Source: Ralstonia sp. NFACC01 (GTDB taxonomy: Bacteria; Pseudomonadota; Gammaproteobacteria; Burkholderiales; Burkholderiaceae). Taken from it: a DNA stretch of 64,000 bases. Shown piece after piece: positions 27,046 to 35,495 of the stretch (positions within the stretch are counted from its first letter, which is position 1; each line of letters begins with the position of its first letter). The translations under genes and the position numbers were made by a program. The notes below the pieces were generated by a model, which saw only the letters and a list, made by a program, of their open reading frames with translations, was not told the origin of the DNA and ran no database searches. Location: the NCBI RefSeq assembly GCF_900115545.1, contig NZ_FOWV01000005.1, positions 474,170 to 538,169 on the forward strand, read 5' to 3'.

Positions 27046-27588
27046 ATGAAGCAACTCGTGATTGCACTCGCCGCGATCGGCCTGATGGCTGGCTGCGCAT
27101 CGAATACCGCATCGACGGCCAAGGCGGCCGATTCGGGCATGGCGGCCTCGGCCGTGCTGGCGCCCAAGAGCGGCAGCACCGTGCAGGGCAGCGTGAAGCT
27201 GGCGCAGCAGGGCGACAATCGGGTTGCCATGGCTGTGGATATTTCGGGCCTGCCGGCCAACGGTATGTTCGGTTTCCACGTGCACGAGAAGGGCGATTGC
27301 TCGTCGGCGGATGGCAATAGCGCCGGCGGCCACTTCAACCCGACAGGCCAGCAGCATGGCGATCCGCGTAGCGGCGCGCACCATGCTGGCGATATCCCGA
27401 TGCTGCAATCCGATGCCAACGGCAAGGCCGTCGGCTCGATCGTTCTTTCCGGCGTGACGCTGTCGCCTGGGCCCACCAGCCTGGTCGGCCATGCGCTGAT
27501 CGTCCACGCAGGCAAGGACGACTACATGACCCAGCCCACCGGCAATTCCGGCGGGCGCATCGCCTGCGGCGTGATCGTGGCGAACTGA
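27046..27588 (+). CDS. sodC: Periplasmic Cu,Zn superoxide dismutase, lipoprotein form
   Basis: This 180-residue enzyme removes superoxide in the periplasm. The leader MKQLVIALAAIGLMAGC is a lipobox, so it is probably tethered to a membrane. The copper and zinc ligands are visible in GFHVHEKGDC, GGHFNPTGQQHG, the GAHHAGD zinc loop and GHALIVHAGKDD, with the conserved GGRIACGVI at the end. GGAGGTG stands just upstream of the ATG. It sits between the dehydrogenase subunits and fdhD but has its own likely promoter. Confidence 0.95.
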   Translation: MKQLVIALAAIGLMAGCASNTASTAKAADSGMAASAVLAPKSGSTVQGSVKLAQQGDNRVAMAVDISGLPANGMFGFHVHEKGDCSSADGNSAGGHFNPTGQQHGDPRSGAHHAGDIPMLQSDANGKAVGSIVLSGVTLSPGPTSLVGHALIVHAGKDDYMTQPTGNSGGRIACGVIVAN

Positions 27589-27600
27589 TCGCCCGCACGC

Positions 27601-27624
27601 GGTACCTGCTCCCGCGCAGGTACC
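27601..27624. repeat. Perfect 9-base inverted repeat after sodC
   Basis: GGTACCTGC and GCAGGTACC are separated by six bases, directly after the sodC stop and ten bases before the terminator. It could stabilise the 3' end of the mRNA. Confidence 0.55.
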
Positions 27625-27633
27625 AGCCGCACC

Positions 27634-27660
27634 ATGCGCACGCTTGCCGTGCGCATTTTT
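27634..27660 (+). terminator. Rho-independent terminator of sodC
   Basis: The stem ATGCGCACG/CGTGCGCAT has a five-base loop and a following T-run interrupted by one A. It ends 19 bases before the fdhD ATG, so fdhD needs read-through or its own promoter. Confidence 0.7.
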
Positions 27661-27678
27661 ATTTGAACGAAGACATTG

Positions 27679-28554
27679 ATGCCGCTGCGCCCCGAACTGA
27701 CCAACGCTTCCGTTCCACTGCTCGACGAGGTTGAAGTGCTCGACGAGCTGGGCCGCGCACGCAATGTCTACATCCCCGGTGAACGCCCGCTCACCGTCTA
27801 CCTCGACAAGCGCGAACTGGTCACCCTGATGACGCTGGGCGGCGCGCCCGAAGCGCTCGTACTCGGTTATCTGCGTAACCAGCGCCTGGTCAGCAGCATC
27901 GACGACATCGCCTCCATCCAGGTCGACTGGGAAACCGAATCCGCTGCCGTCACCACGCGCGGCGGCATTGCAGACCTGGATGAGAAGACCGCCCGCCGCA
28001 CCGTGACCACCGGTTGCGGGCAGGGCACCGTGTTCGGCTCGCTGATGGACGAAATCGACGCCATCTATCTGCCACCCGACGCGCGCATGACGCAGACCAC
28101 GCTGTACCGGGTGGTCGACACCATCCGCCTGCAGCAGTCGATCTACAAGCAAGCGGGCTCGGTGCATGGCTGCGCGCTGTTCGATGCGCAGGGCGGACTG
28201 CTGCACTTCATCGAAGACGTGGGCCGCCACAATGCCGTGGATGCCATTGCCGGCCTCATGTGGCTTGAAGGACTGAGCGGCGGCGACAAGATCTTCTATA
28301 CCACCGGCCGCCTGACCTCCGAGATGGTCATCAAGGGCGCGCAGATGGGCATTCCGTTTCTGCTGTCGCGCTCAGGCGTCACGCAGATGGGTCACCAGAT
28401 GGCCCAGCGGGTCAATCTGACGCTGTTCGCGCGGTGCACTGGGCGGCACTTTCTGCTTTATACGGGGCGGGATCGTTTTGTGGCCGAGCCGGAGGTGGCC
28501 GGCACGGTCGGGCCGCGCGGGGAGCTTCCCCAGCCGGCGGAATCCGGCCGCTGA
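27679..28554 (+). CDS. fdhD: Formate dehydrogenase accessory sulfurtransferase FdhD
   Basis: FdhD passes sulfur from a cysteine desulfurase to the bis-MGD cofactor of formate dehydrogenase. The 291-residue protein shows the family blocks RVTTGCGQGT-like loop, LQQSIYKQAGSVHGCALFD, FIEDVGRHNAVDAIAG and YTTGRLTSEMVIKGAQMGIPFLLSRS. The catalytic loop reads T-G-C-G-Q-G: Cys113 is present, but the second Cys of the CxxC seen in E. coli FdhD is replaced by Gly116. ATG at 27679 is preferred over the TTG one codon earlier. Confidence 0.92.
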   Translation: MPLRPELTNASVPLLDEVEVLDELGRARNVYIPGERPLTVYLDKRELVTLMTLGGAPEALVLGYLRNQRLVSSIDDIASIQVDWETESAAVTTRGGIADLDEKTARRTVTTGCGQGTVFGSLMDEIDAIYLPPDARMTQTTLYRVVDTIRLQQSIYKQAGSVHGCALFDAQGGLLHFIEDVGRHNAVDAIAGLMWLEGLSGGDKIFYTTGRLTSEMVIKGAQMGIPFLLSRSGVTQMGHQMAQRVNLTLFARCTGRHFLLYTGRDRFVAEPEVAGTVGPRGELPQPAESGR

Positions 28555-28682
28555 TCTGCCGGCGTTTGTTCGGATAAGGCCCGCGCAAGCCATCGGCCGC
28601 TACGGGGTTTTCCGTCACAGGTTTGGGAGTACAATCCGCGTTCCAAACCGGCCCCAGCCGCGGGCCGGCCTGCTGGCGTGAC

Positions 28683-28725
28683 CAAATGGGGACAGTTTTC
28701 GCACCGCGAAGCCTGCCCCCATTTG
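28683..28725. repeat. Inverted repeat upstream of dcd
   Basis: CAAATGGGG and CCCCATTTG are separated by 25 bases in the 196-base gap before dcd. The arms are perfect. The long loop makes a terminator unlikely; it may be a remnant of a palindromic repeat or an operator. Confidence 0.45.
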
Positions 28726-28750
28726 TTCATCCAAGGTATCTGGACGCTCC

Positions 28751-29317
28751 ATGAGCATCAAATCCGACAAGTGGATCCGCCGCATGGCCGAGCAGCACGG
28801 CATGATCGAGCCGTTCGAGCCCGGTCAGGTGCGCGAATCCGAAGGGCGCCGCATCGTTTCCTACGGCACGTCGAGCTACGGCTACGACATCCGCTGCGCC
28901 GACGAATTCAAGATCTTCACCAACATCAACAGCACCATCGTCGATCCGAAGAACTTCGACGAGAAGTCGTTTGTCGACTTCAAGGGCGATGTGTGCATCA
29001 TCCCGCCGAACTCGTTCGCGCTGGCCCGCACGATGGAGTACTTCCGGATCCCGCGCACCGTGCTGACGGTGTGTCTGGGCAAGAGCACGTACGCGCGCTG
29101 CGGGATCATCGTCAACGTCACGCCGTTCGAGCCCGAATGGGAAGGCTACGTGACGCTGGAGTTCTCCAACACCACGCCGCTGCCCGCCAAGATCTACGCC
29201 GGCGAAGGCTGCGCGCAGGTGCTGTTCTTCGAGAGCGACGAGGAATGCGAAACCTCGTACAAGGATCGTGGTGGCAAGTACCAGGGCCAGCACGGTGTGA
29301 CGCTGCCCAAGACCTAG
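28751..29317 (+). CDS. dcd: dCTP deaminase
   Basis: Dcd deaminates dCTP to dUTP, feeding dTMP synthesis. The 188-residue length is standard. The family signature is clear: [43 protein letters not shown] (given here only as its halves [10 protein letters not shown] and TPFEPEWEG), and the C-terminal [11 protein letters not shown] that closes over the triphosphate. The following decarboxylase gene is on the same strand after 73 bases. Confidence 0.96.
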   Translation: MSIKSDKWIRRMAEQHGMIEPFEPGQVRESEGRRIVSYGTSSYGYDIRCADEFKIFTNINSTIVDPKNFDEKSFVDFKGDVCIIPPNSFALARTMEYFRIPRTVLTVCLGKSTYARCGIIVNVTPFEPEWEGYVTLEFSNTTPLPAKIYAGEGCAQVLFFESDEECETSYKDRGGKYQGQHGVTLPKT

Positions 29318-29390
29318 TTTTTGTAGTCCGTTTCCGCGCGTTCAGGCGTATCCGGAGCGGTGCCTTTAGCTTCATCCATAAGGAACCACG

Positions 29391-31670
29391 ATGAAATTCC
29401 GTTTTCCCGTCATCATCATTGACGAGGACTTCCGCTCCGAGAACATCTCCGGGTCGGGCATTCGCGCGCTGGCCCAAGCCATCGAGCAGGAGGGGATGGA
29501 GGTGACTGGTCTCACCAGCTATGGTGACCTGACCTCGTTCGCTCAACAGTCGAGCCGCGCCTCCACCTTCATCGTCTCGATCGACGACGATGAATTCATC
29601 AACCCGGACAACGACAAGCCGGAACCGGAAGCGGTTGAAAACCTGCGCGCCTTCGTGGCCGAGGTGCGTCGCCGCAACGCCGACATTCCCATCTTCCTGT
29701 ACGGCGAAACGCGCACCTCGCGCCATCTGCCGAACGACGTGCTGCGTGAGCTGCACGGCTTCATCCACATGTTCGAGGACACGCCCGAGTTCGTGGCCCG
29801 ACACATCATCCGTGAAGCACGCAACTACCTCGATTCACTGCCGCCCCCGTTCTTCAAGGCGCTGATCGACTACGCGCAGGACAGCTCGTATTCGTGGCAT
29901 TGCCCGGGGCACTCGGGCGGCGTGGCGTTCCTGAAGAGCCCGGTGGGGCAGGTGTTCCACCAGTTCTTCGGCGAGAACATGCTGCGCGCCGACGTCTGCA
30001 ACGCTGTGGAAGAACTGGGCCAGTTGCTTGACCACACGGGCCCGGTGGCCGCGTCTGAGCGCAACGCCGCACGCATCTTCGGCTCCGATCACATGTTCTT
30101 TGTGACCAACGGCACGTCGACGTCGAACAAGATGGTGTGGCACGCCAACGTGGCGCCCGGCGACATCGTGGTGGTGGACCGCAACTGCCACAAGTCGATC
30201 CTGCACGCGATCATGATGACGGGCGCGATCCCTGTGTTCCTGATGCCGACGCGCAACCATTTCGGCATCATCGGCCCGATCCCGAAGAGCGAGTTCGAGC
30301 CCGAAACGATCGCCAAGAAGATCGCCGATCACCCGTTCGCCAGCCAGGCCAAGAACAAGAAGCCGCGCATCCTGACCATCACGCAGGGCACGTACGACGG
30401 CGTGCTGTACAACGCCGAGATGATCAAGAACATGCTGTCGACCGAAATCGACACGCTGCACTTTGATGAAGCGTGGCTGCCGCACGCGTCGTTCCACCCG
30501 TTCTACGAGGACATGCACGCCATTGGTCATGGCCGCCCGCGCAGCAAGGACGCGCTGGTGTTCGCCACGCAGAGCACGCACAAGCTGCTGGCAGGCCTGT
30601 CGCAGGCCTCGCAGATCCTTGTCCAGGATTCCGAGACGCGCAAGCTCGATACGTACCGCTTCAATGAGGCGTATCTGATGCACACGTCGACGAGCCCGCA
30701 ATACTCGATCATCGCTTCATGCGACGTGGCGGCGGCGATGATGGAAGCGCCGGGCGGCACTGCGCTGGTGGAGGAGAGCATTGCCGAAGCGCTGGACTTC
30801 CGCCGCGCCATGCGCAAGGTGGAGCACGAATACCTGGGCACGAACGGTGGCAACGGCCGCGGCGACGACTGGTGGTTCAAGGTCTGGGGCCCGAACGACC
30901 TGTCCGACGAGGGCATCGAAGACCGCGAAGCATGGATGCTCAAGGCCAACGAGCGCTGGCACGGCTTCGGCAACCTGGCGGAAGACTTCAACCTGCTCGA
31001 CCCGATCAAGGCCACCATCATCACCCCGGGCCTGGACGTCGACGGCAAGTTCAGCGACTCGGGCATCCCGGCCGCCATCGTGACGCGTTACCTGGCTGAG
31101 CACGGCATCATCGTCGAGAAGACCGGTTTGTACTCGTTCTTCATCATGTTCACCATCGGCATCACCAAGGGCCGCTGGAACTCGATGGTGACCGAGCTGC
31201 AGCAGTTCAAGGACGACTACGACAACAACCAGCCGCTGTGGCGCGTGTTGCCGGAGTTCGTGCGCCAGTATCCGCAGTACGAGCGCATCGGGCTGCGGGA
31301 GCTGTGCGACAGCATCCACAGCGTCTACCAGGCCAACGACGTGGCCCGCGTGACGACGGAGATGTACCTGTCGAACATGGAACCAGCGATGAAGCCGTCG
31401 GACGCCTGGGCCAAGATGGCCCACCGTGAAACCGAGCGTGTGGCGATCGACGACCTGGAGGGCCGCATCACCGCTATCCTGCTGACGCCGTATCCTCCGG
31501 GCATTCCGCTGCTGATTCCTGGCGAACGCTTCAACAAGACGATCGTGCAGTACCTGCAATTCGCACGCGAGTTCAACAAGCTGTTCCCGGGCTTCGAGAC
31601 TGACATTCACGGTCTGGTCGAGGAAGAGGTCGACGGCAAGATGGGGTATTTCGTCGACTGCGTGCGCTGA
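29391..31670 (+). CDS. PLP-dependent Orn/Lys/Arg decarboxylase
   Basis: This 759-residue fold-type I decarboxylase removes CO2 from a basic amino acid. It has an N-terminal receiver-like wing domain, then the PLP domain with SWHCPGHSGGVAFLKS, DRNCHKSILHA and FDEAWLPHASFHPFY; the PLP lysine is Lys398 in ATQSTHKLLAG. It ends with a C-terminal domain containing PYPPGIPLLIPGE. AAGGA precedes the ATG. Arginine, lysine or ornithine cannot be told apart by eye; the similarity feels closest to the biodegradative arginine/lysine group. It ends at a strong terminator. Confidence 0.88.
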   Translation: MKFRFPVIIIDEDFRSENISGSGIRALAQAIEQEGMEVTGLTSYGDLTSFAQQSSRASTFIVSIDDDEFINPDNDKPEPEAVENLRAFVAEVRRRNADIPIFLYGETRTSRHLPNDVLRELHGFIHMFEDTPEFVARHIIREARNYLDSLPPPFFKALIDYAQDSSYSWHCPGHSGGVAFLKSPVGQVFHQFFGENMLRADVCNAVEELGQLLDHTGPVAASERNAARIFGSDHMFFVTNGTSTSNKMVWHANVAPGDIVVVDRNCHKSILHAIMMTGAIPVFLMPTRNHFGIIGPIPKSEFEPETIAKKIADHPFASQAKNKKPRILTITQGTYDGVLYNAEMIKNMLSTEIDTLHFDEAWLPHASFHPFYEDMHAIGHGRPRSKDALVFATQSTHKLLAGLSQASQILVQDSETRKLDTYRFNEAYLMHTSTSPQYSIIASCDVAAAMMEAPGGTALVEESIAEALDFRRAMRKVEHEYLGTNGGNGRGDDWWFKVWGPNDLSDEGIEDREAWMLKANERWHGFGNLAEDFNLLDPIKATIITPGLDVDGKFSDSGIPAAIVTRYLAEHGIIVEKTGLYSFFIMFTIGITKGRWNSMVTELQQFKDDYDNNQPLWRVLPEFVRQYPQYERIGLRELCDSIHSVYQANDVARVTTEMYLSNMEPAMKPSDAWAKMAHRETERVAIDDLEGRITAILLTPYPPGIPLLIPGERFNKTIVQYLQFAREFNKLFPGFETDIHGLVEEEVDGKMGYFVDCVR

Positions 31671-31690
31671 GGTTCAGCTGCACAAACAAA

Positions 31691-31724
31691 AACGCCGCGC
31701 TGATCTAGTCAGCGCGGCGTTTTT
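31691..31724. terminator. Bidirectional Rho-independent terminator
   Basis: The 13-base perfect stem AACGCCGCGCTGA with its complement has a five-base loop, an A-rich left flank and a T-rich right flank. It lies between the convergent decarboxylase and argH genes and can serve both. Confidence 0.9.
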
Positions 31725-31743
31725 GTTTGGAGCGTGCGGCCGA

Positions 31744-33159
31744 TTATTCGGCCAGTGCAGCCCGAGCAAATGCAATGGCCTGCTTCACCTGCTCCGGCGC
31801 CGTTCCGCCGATATGGTTGCGCGAAGCGACCGAGCCTTCCAGCGTCAGCACGGCGTGCACATCGTCGCTAATGAGATCGGACTTGTCGCCCAGGCCGCAG
31901 ATGTCACGCAGTTGTGCCACGGACAGGTCTGCCAAATCACAGCGCAGGTCGTCGCACGCGCGCACGGCGTGGGCAACGGCTTCGTGTGCATCGCGGAAGG
32001 GCAGGCCGCGCTTGACCAGGTAGTCGGCCAGGTCGGTGGCCGTGGCGTAGCCCTGCAGCGCGGCGGCACGCATGGCGTCGGCCTTGACGGTGATGCCCGG
32101 CACCATGTCGGCAAAGATGCGCAGCGTGTCGACCACGGTATCCACGGTGTCGAACAGCGGTTCCTTGTCTTCCTGGTTGTCCTTGTTGTAGGCCAGCGGC
32201 TGGCCCTTCATCAGCGTGAGCAGACCGATCAGGTGGCCGTTGACGCGGCCGGTCTTGCCCCGAGCCAGTTCCGGCACGTCGGGGTTCTTCTTCTGCGGCA
32301 TGATCGAGCTGCCGGTGCAGAAGCGGTCGGCAATGTCGATAAAGCCCACGCGTGGGCTCATCCAGAGCACCAGCTCTTCGGAGAAGCGCGAGATGTGCGT
32401 CATGACGAGTGCGGCCGCTGCGCAGAATTCGATGGCGAAGTCGCGATCGGACACGGCGTCCAGCGAGTTGCGGCACACGCCATCAAAGCCCAGTTGCTGC
32501 GCGACGAATTCACGGTCGATCGGGTAGCTCGTGCCGGCCAGCGCGGCGGCGCCCAGCGGCAGGCGGTTGACGCGCTTGCGGGCGTCCAGCATGCGCTCGG
32601 TGTCGCGAGTGAACATCTCGACGTAGGCCAGCAAGTGATGGCCGAACACCACCGGTTGCGCGACCTGCAAGTGCGTGAAGCCCGGGACGATGGTGTTGGT
32701 GTGCTGCTCGGCCAAGTCCAGCAGCGCGCTGCGCAGGGCCTTGAGCAGACCGACGATGTTGTCGATCTCGCTGCGCAGCCACAGGCGGATGTCGGTGGCA
32801 ACCTGGTCGTTGCGCGAGCGGCCCGTGTGCAGGCGCTTGCCGGCGTCGCCTGCCATGGCGGTCAGACGCGCTTCGATGTTCAGGTGCACGTCTTCCAGGT
32901 CCAGCTTCCACTCGAACGTGCCGGCCTCGATCTCCTGGCGGATCTGCGCCATGCCCTTTTCGATGGCGGCGCGGTCTGCCTCGGCGATGATGCCCTGCTT
33001 GGCGAGCATGGCGGCGTGCGCTAGCGAGCCCTGGATGTCGAACAGTGCGAGGCGCTTGTCGAAGAACACCGACGCGGTATAGCGCTTGACGAGATCGGAC
33101 ACCGGCTCGTTAAAGCGGGCGGACCACGCTTCGGCCTTCTTGGCGAGTTGGGAGGTCAT
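31744..33159 (-). CDS. argH: Argininosuccinate lyase
   Basis: ArgH splits argininosuccinate to arginine and fumarate, the last step of arginine synthesis. The ATG at 33159 ([12 protein letters not shown]) gives 471 residues, normal for the family; the 15 codons upstream are not conserved. The superfamily signature loop [11 protein letters not shown] is present, as are the substrate blocks [11 protein letters not shown] and [10 protein letters not shown]. It is a single-gene unit converging on the amino-acid decarboxylase. The two act on opposite ends of arginine metabolism, if that enzyme uses arginine. Confidence 0.96.
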   Translation of the reverse strand: MTSQLAKKAEAWSARFNEPVSDLVKRYTASVFFDKRLALFDIQGSLAHAAMLAKQGIIAEADRAAIEKGMAQIRQEIEAGTFEWKLDLEDVHLNIEARLTAMAGDAGKRLHTGRSRNDQVATDIRLWLRSEIDNIVGLLKALRSALLDLAEQHTNTIVPGFTHLQVAQPVVFGHHLLAYVEMFTRDTERMLDARKRVNRLPLGAAALAGTSYPIDREFVAQQLGFDGVCRNSLDAVSDRDFAIEFCAAAALVMTHISRFSEELVLWMSPRVGFIDIADRFCTGSSIMPQKKNPDVPELARGKTGRVNGHLIGLLTLMKGQPLAYNKDNQEDKEPLFDTVDTVVDTLRIFADMVPGITVKADAMRAAALQGYATATDLADYLVKRGLPFRDAHEAVAHAVRACDDLRCDLADLSVAQLRDICGLGDKSDLISDDVHAVLTLEGSVASRNHIGGTAPEQVKQAIAFARAALAE

Positions 33160-33263
33160 GGGCGGACAGCTGGAGGAGCGCGGCCGGCGAGGCGCCAGCC
33201 GCAAATTCAGGAAACCGCGATTATATCGCCCGCCGGGCCTTCCGGCCGCCGCGCCGGGGTGCC

Positions 33264-33983
33264 CTACAGCGTGCTGTCGATCAGCGCGCCCTTGAAGACC
33301 ACCGGCCCGGTCGGCCCCTCGGGGTTGGGTGAGCCGCCACGCGGTTCCACGCTGATGGCCAGCGCCGGCACCTGCCGCAACGGCTGCGCCACCGTCAGCC
33401 GCACGGCGCGCTGGTGCCCGATCACCCCAAGTGACTGAGGATGCCCGCCGGGCGGCAGTGCCCAGAGCTGCAAGGCCTGTTCAGTGTTGAGGGGTGTTGC
33501 GTCCAGCCGCTTGAGCGATAGCGTGCCGGTGCGCGCATCCCAGGTGACGAGGACGGCCGCCTGGGCTTGCGCGTCCTGCAGCACGGCCACCGCGTTGGCG
33601 ATAGGCGCCTCGCGCAATTGTTGCGCCAGCCGCAGGTTCAGCCCGATCGCCACCGCCGCAATCACCGCGGCGACTACGGTGGCGCCGCGCCAGAAGCCGG
33701 TGCCTTGCCAAAGCCGTTGCCAGAGCGCTTTTCGTGGTGGCGCCGGCTCGCGCCAGCCTAGTTGCACTTCAACGCGGTACAAAATCTCCGGCAGCGGCGC
33801 CGTCGCCGGCTGAAGCGCGGGCAGGTCGGCCAGATAGCGTTGCCAGCGTTCGACCGTGGCACGCACGGCGTCGTCGTGGCGAAGGATCTGCTCGAACCGG
33901 CGGCGTGCGCCGTCGCGCAATGTGCCGACCGCGTATTCGGCGGCCAGCTTGTCGACGAGATCGGGGTGGCGGCGCGGGTCCAT
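33264..33983 (-). CDS. Anti-sigma K factor, RskA family
   Basis: This 239-residue inner-membrane protein should hold the adjacent ECF sigma factor inactive. An N-terminal cytoplasmic anti-sigma domain ([21 protein letters not shown]) precedes one membrane helix near [17 protein letters not shown]. The periplasmic RskA domain carries [19 protein letters not shown] and a [21 protein letters not shown] end typical of the family. Its ATG overlaps the sigma stop (TGATG), so the two are made in a coupled fashion. Confidence 0.9.
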   Translation of the reverse strand: MDPRRHPDLVDKLAAEYAVGTLRDGARRRFEQILRHDDAVRATVERWQRYLADLPALQPATAPLPEILYRVEVQLGWREPAPPRKALWQRLWQGTGFWRGATVVAAVIAAVAIGLNLRLAQQLREAPIANAVAVLQDAQAQAAVLVTWDARTGTLSLKRLDATPLNTEQALQLWALPPGGHPQSLGVIGHQRAVRLTVAQPLRQVPALAISVEPRGGSPNPEGPTGPVVFKGALIDSTL

Positions 33984-34699
33984 CAGGGTGCTCCGAGGCA
34001 TTCGCGCAGGCGGTCCAATCCGCGCCGCATCCAGGATTTGACGGTGCCCAGCGGTAGTGACAGCGCTTGTGCCAGCTCGCTGTGCGACAGGTCTCGCAGA
34101 TAGGCGAGCGACACGACTTCGCGCTGCTTCGGGTCCAGGCGCTTAAGGCATTCGGCCAGCGCGCGGGCTTGCTGGCCGGCCAGCGCGAGGTCGGCGGGAC
34201 CAGGGGCGTGGTCGGCCAGGACATCGGCGTAGCTGTCATCCAGCGGCACGGATTCCTGCACGCGCTCGGCATGTTGCCGGCGCAGGCAATCGAGTGCACG
34301 GTTGCGCACGATCGTGGTCATCCACGTCATGGGGGCGGCCATGTGGGGGCGGTAATCGCCGGCATGGCGCCAGATGTTGACGAAGCTTTCTTGCAAGACG
34401 TCCTCGGCCCAGTCCTTCCTGACCAAGATACGCAGCGCGAGCCCAAACAGTTTCGGTGCACAGCGCGAATATAGCGCGCGCAGGGCGTCGCGGTCGCCCA
34501 GGCCGATGCGCTGCAGCAACGCCGCCAGCTCTTCCGCGTCGGCGCTTTGGGGGCGCGCTGCCGCGGCCGCCGTCGGTGGATCGGTGTCTTGCGCGGCGTG
34601 GTCGTCGGCGGTGCGCTGGAAGGTGAGCACGTGGGCAGTTTTTTGTGGACGGTTCTGCCCAAAGTGTAGGTAGAAACCGTGGTTGCCGGGGGAATTCAC
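33983..34699 (-). CDS. ECF RNA polymerase sigma factor, SigK-like
   Basis: This sigma-70 family factor has region 2 around LRILVRKDWAEDVLQESFVNIW and region 4 around LDPKQREVVSLAYLRDLSHSELAQ, followed by the helix-turn-helix segment LPLGTVKSWMRRGL. The start is uncertain: the longest frame begins with GTG at 34699 (238 residues), and a GTG at 34630 would remove a poorly conserved leader. Neither has a clear Shine-Dalgarno. The partner anti-sigma overlaps its 3' end, and a ferritin-like gene diverges from its 5' end. Confidence 0.9.
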   Translation of the reverse strand: MNSPGNHGFYLHFGQNRPQKTAHVLTFQRTADDHAAQDTDPPTAAAAARPQSADAEELAALLQRIGLGDRDALRALYSRCAPKLFGLALRILVRKDWAEDVLQESFVNIWRHAGDYRPHMAAPMTWMTTIVRNRALDCLRRQHAERVQESVPLDDSYADVLADHAPGPADLALAGQQARALAECLKRLDPKQREVVSLAYLRDLSHSELAQALSLPLGTVKSWMRRGLDRLRECLGAP

Positions 34700-34720
34700 G
34701 TGAAAGGTGCTGAGGTATTT

Positions 34721-34748
34721 GCATCCAGTTGGATGCGCCCTTCGTATA
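34721..34748 (+). promoter_or_regulatory. Candidate ECF-type promoter of the ferritin-like gene, with palindromic -35 box
   Basis: GCATCC (34721-34726) and CGTATA (34743-34748) are spaced 16 bases apart, in the divergent gap between the sigma and ferritin-like genes. GCATCC is half of a perfect dyad GCATCC-AGTT-GGATGC, so a second -35 box faces the sigma operon. From memory, SigK of mycobacteria recognises a CCATCC-like -35, which supports the assignment. It is not proven. Confidence 0.45.
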
Positions 34749-34835
34749 AGTGGTCAGGCGCTGAACAAACGCCCGCGATTCGCATCACGCACCGCACGGA
34801 TCGCGCTTTTCCCCACATATGCAAGGAGACCGACG

Positions 34836-35441
34836 ATGGACACAACCAAAGAGATGGATCAGTTGGAGAGTGACAGCCCGCGCATCGACGCGCGTCGCCG
34901 CGTGCTGCTGCGCGCGCCGGGGCTGATGGCGCTGGGTTCGCTGGCGGCGGTGTCGCTGGGCCAGTCGATGCCTGCCTGGGCGCAGACCCAGTCGGGCAGC
35001 GTGAAAGACGACATCAACATCCTGAACGTGGCGCTCGGGCTGGAGTACCAGGCCATCGCCGCCTATCAGGTGGGGGCAGAAAGCGGCTTGTTGCAAAAGC
35101 CCGTGCTCGCGACGGCCGTGAAGTTCCAGGGCCACCACAAGGCACACGCGTCGGTGCTGGCGGGCACGGTGTCCAAGCTGGGTGGTACGCCGGTCATGGA
35201 AAAGAAGGTGGCGGAATACAACTTCCCGGTCAGCCAGCTCAAGACGCAGGCCGACGTGCTGCGTTTTGCCGCCGGCCTGGAAAAGGGCGCCACTTCGGCC
35301 TACTTGGGCGTGCTGCCGAATTTCTACACGCGCGACCTGACCAAGGCCGCCGCCAGCATCCTGGGCGACGAGGCAATGCATTGGGCAGTGCTGCTTTCGG
35401 TGTTGGGTGAAGACCCGGTGCCGGTGGCATTCATCAGCTGA
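34836..35441 (+). CDS. TAT-exported ferritin-like domain protein
   Basis: This 201-residue protein has a TAT-like leader ARRRVLLRAPGLMALGSLAA with cleavage probable after AWA. A four-helix ferritin-like domain follows, with metal-ligand-type Glu/His residues in ALGLEYQAIAAYQVG, FQGHHKAHASVLAG and LGDEAMHWAVLLSVL. AAGGAG eight bases before the ATG at 34836 decides the start. The substrate is unknown. It diverges from the ECF sigma operon and is probably its target. Confidence 0.8.
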   Translation: MDTTKEMDQLESDSPRIDARRRVLLRAPGLMALGSLAAVSLGQSMPAWAQTQSGSVKDDINILNVALGLEYQAIAAYQVGAESGLLQKPVLATAVKFQGHHKAHASVLAGTVSKLGGTPVMEKKVAEYNFPVSQLKTQADVLRFAAGLEKGATSAYLGVLPNFYTRDLTKAAASILGDEAMHWAVLLSVLGEDPVPVAFIS

Positions 35442-35454
35442 AGGGTTTGTTGGG

Positions 35455-35495
35455 CCGCCACGCCGGCCGCTCGTTTACGGTGTGGCGGTTTTTTT
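35455..35495 (+). terminator. Rho-independent terminator of the ferritin-like gene
   Basis: CCGCCACGCC and GGTGTGGCGG form a 10-pair stem with one G-T pair and a 14-base loop, followed by seven T residues. It overlaps the 3' end of the convergent lysR gene. Confidence 0.65.

Noticed and set aside
28458..28730. Antisense frame of 90 codons starting [16 protein letters not shown]
   Set aside because: It arises from the palindrome upstream of dcd, which reads similarly on both strands, and the rest is antisense of fdhD.
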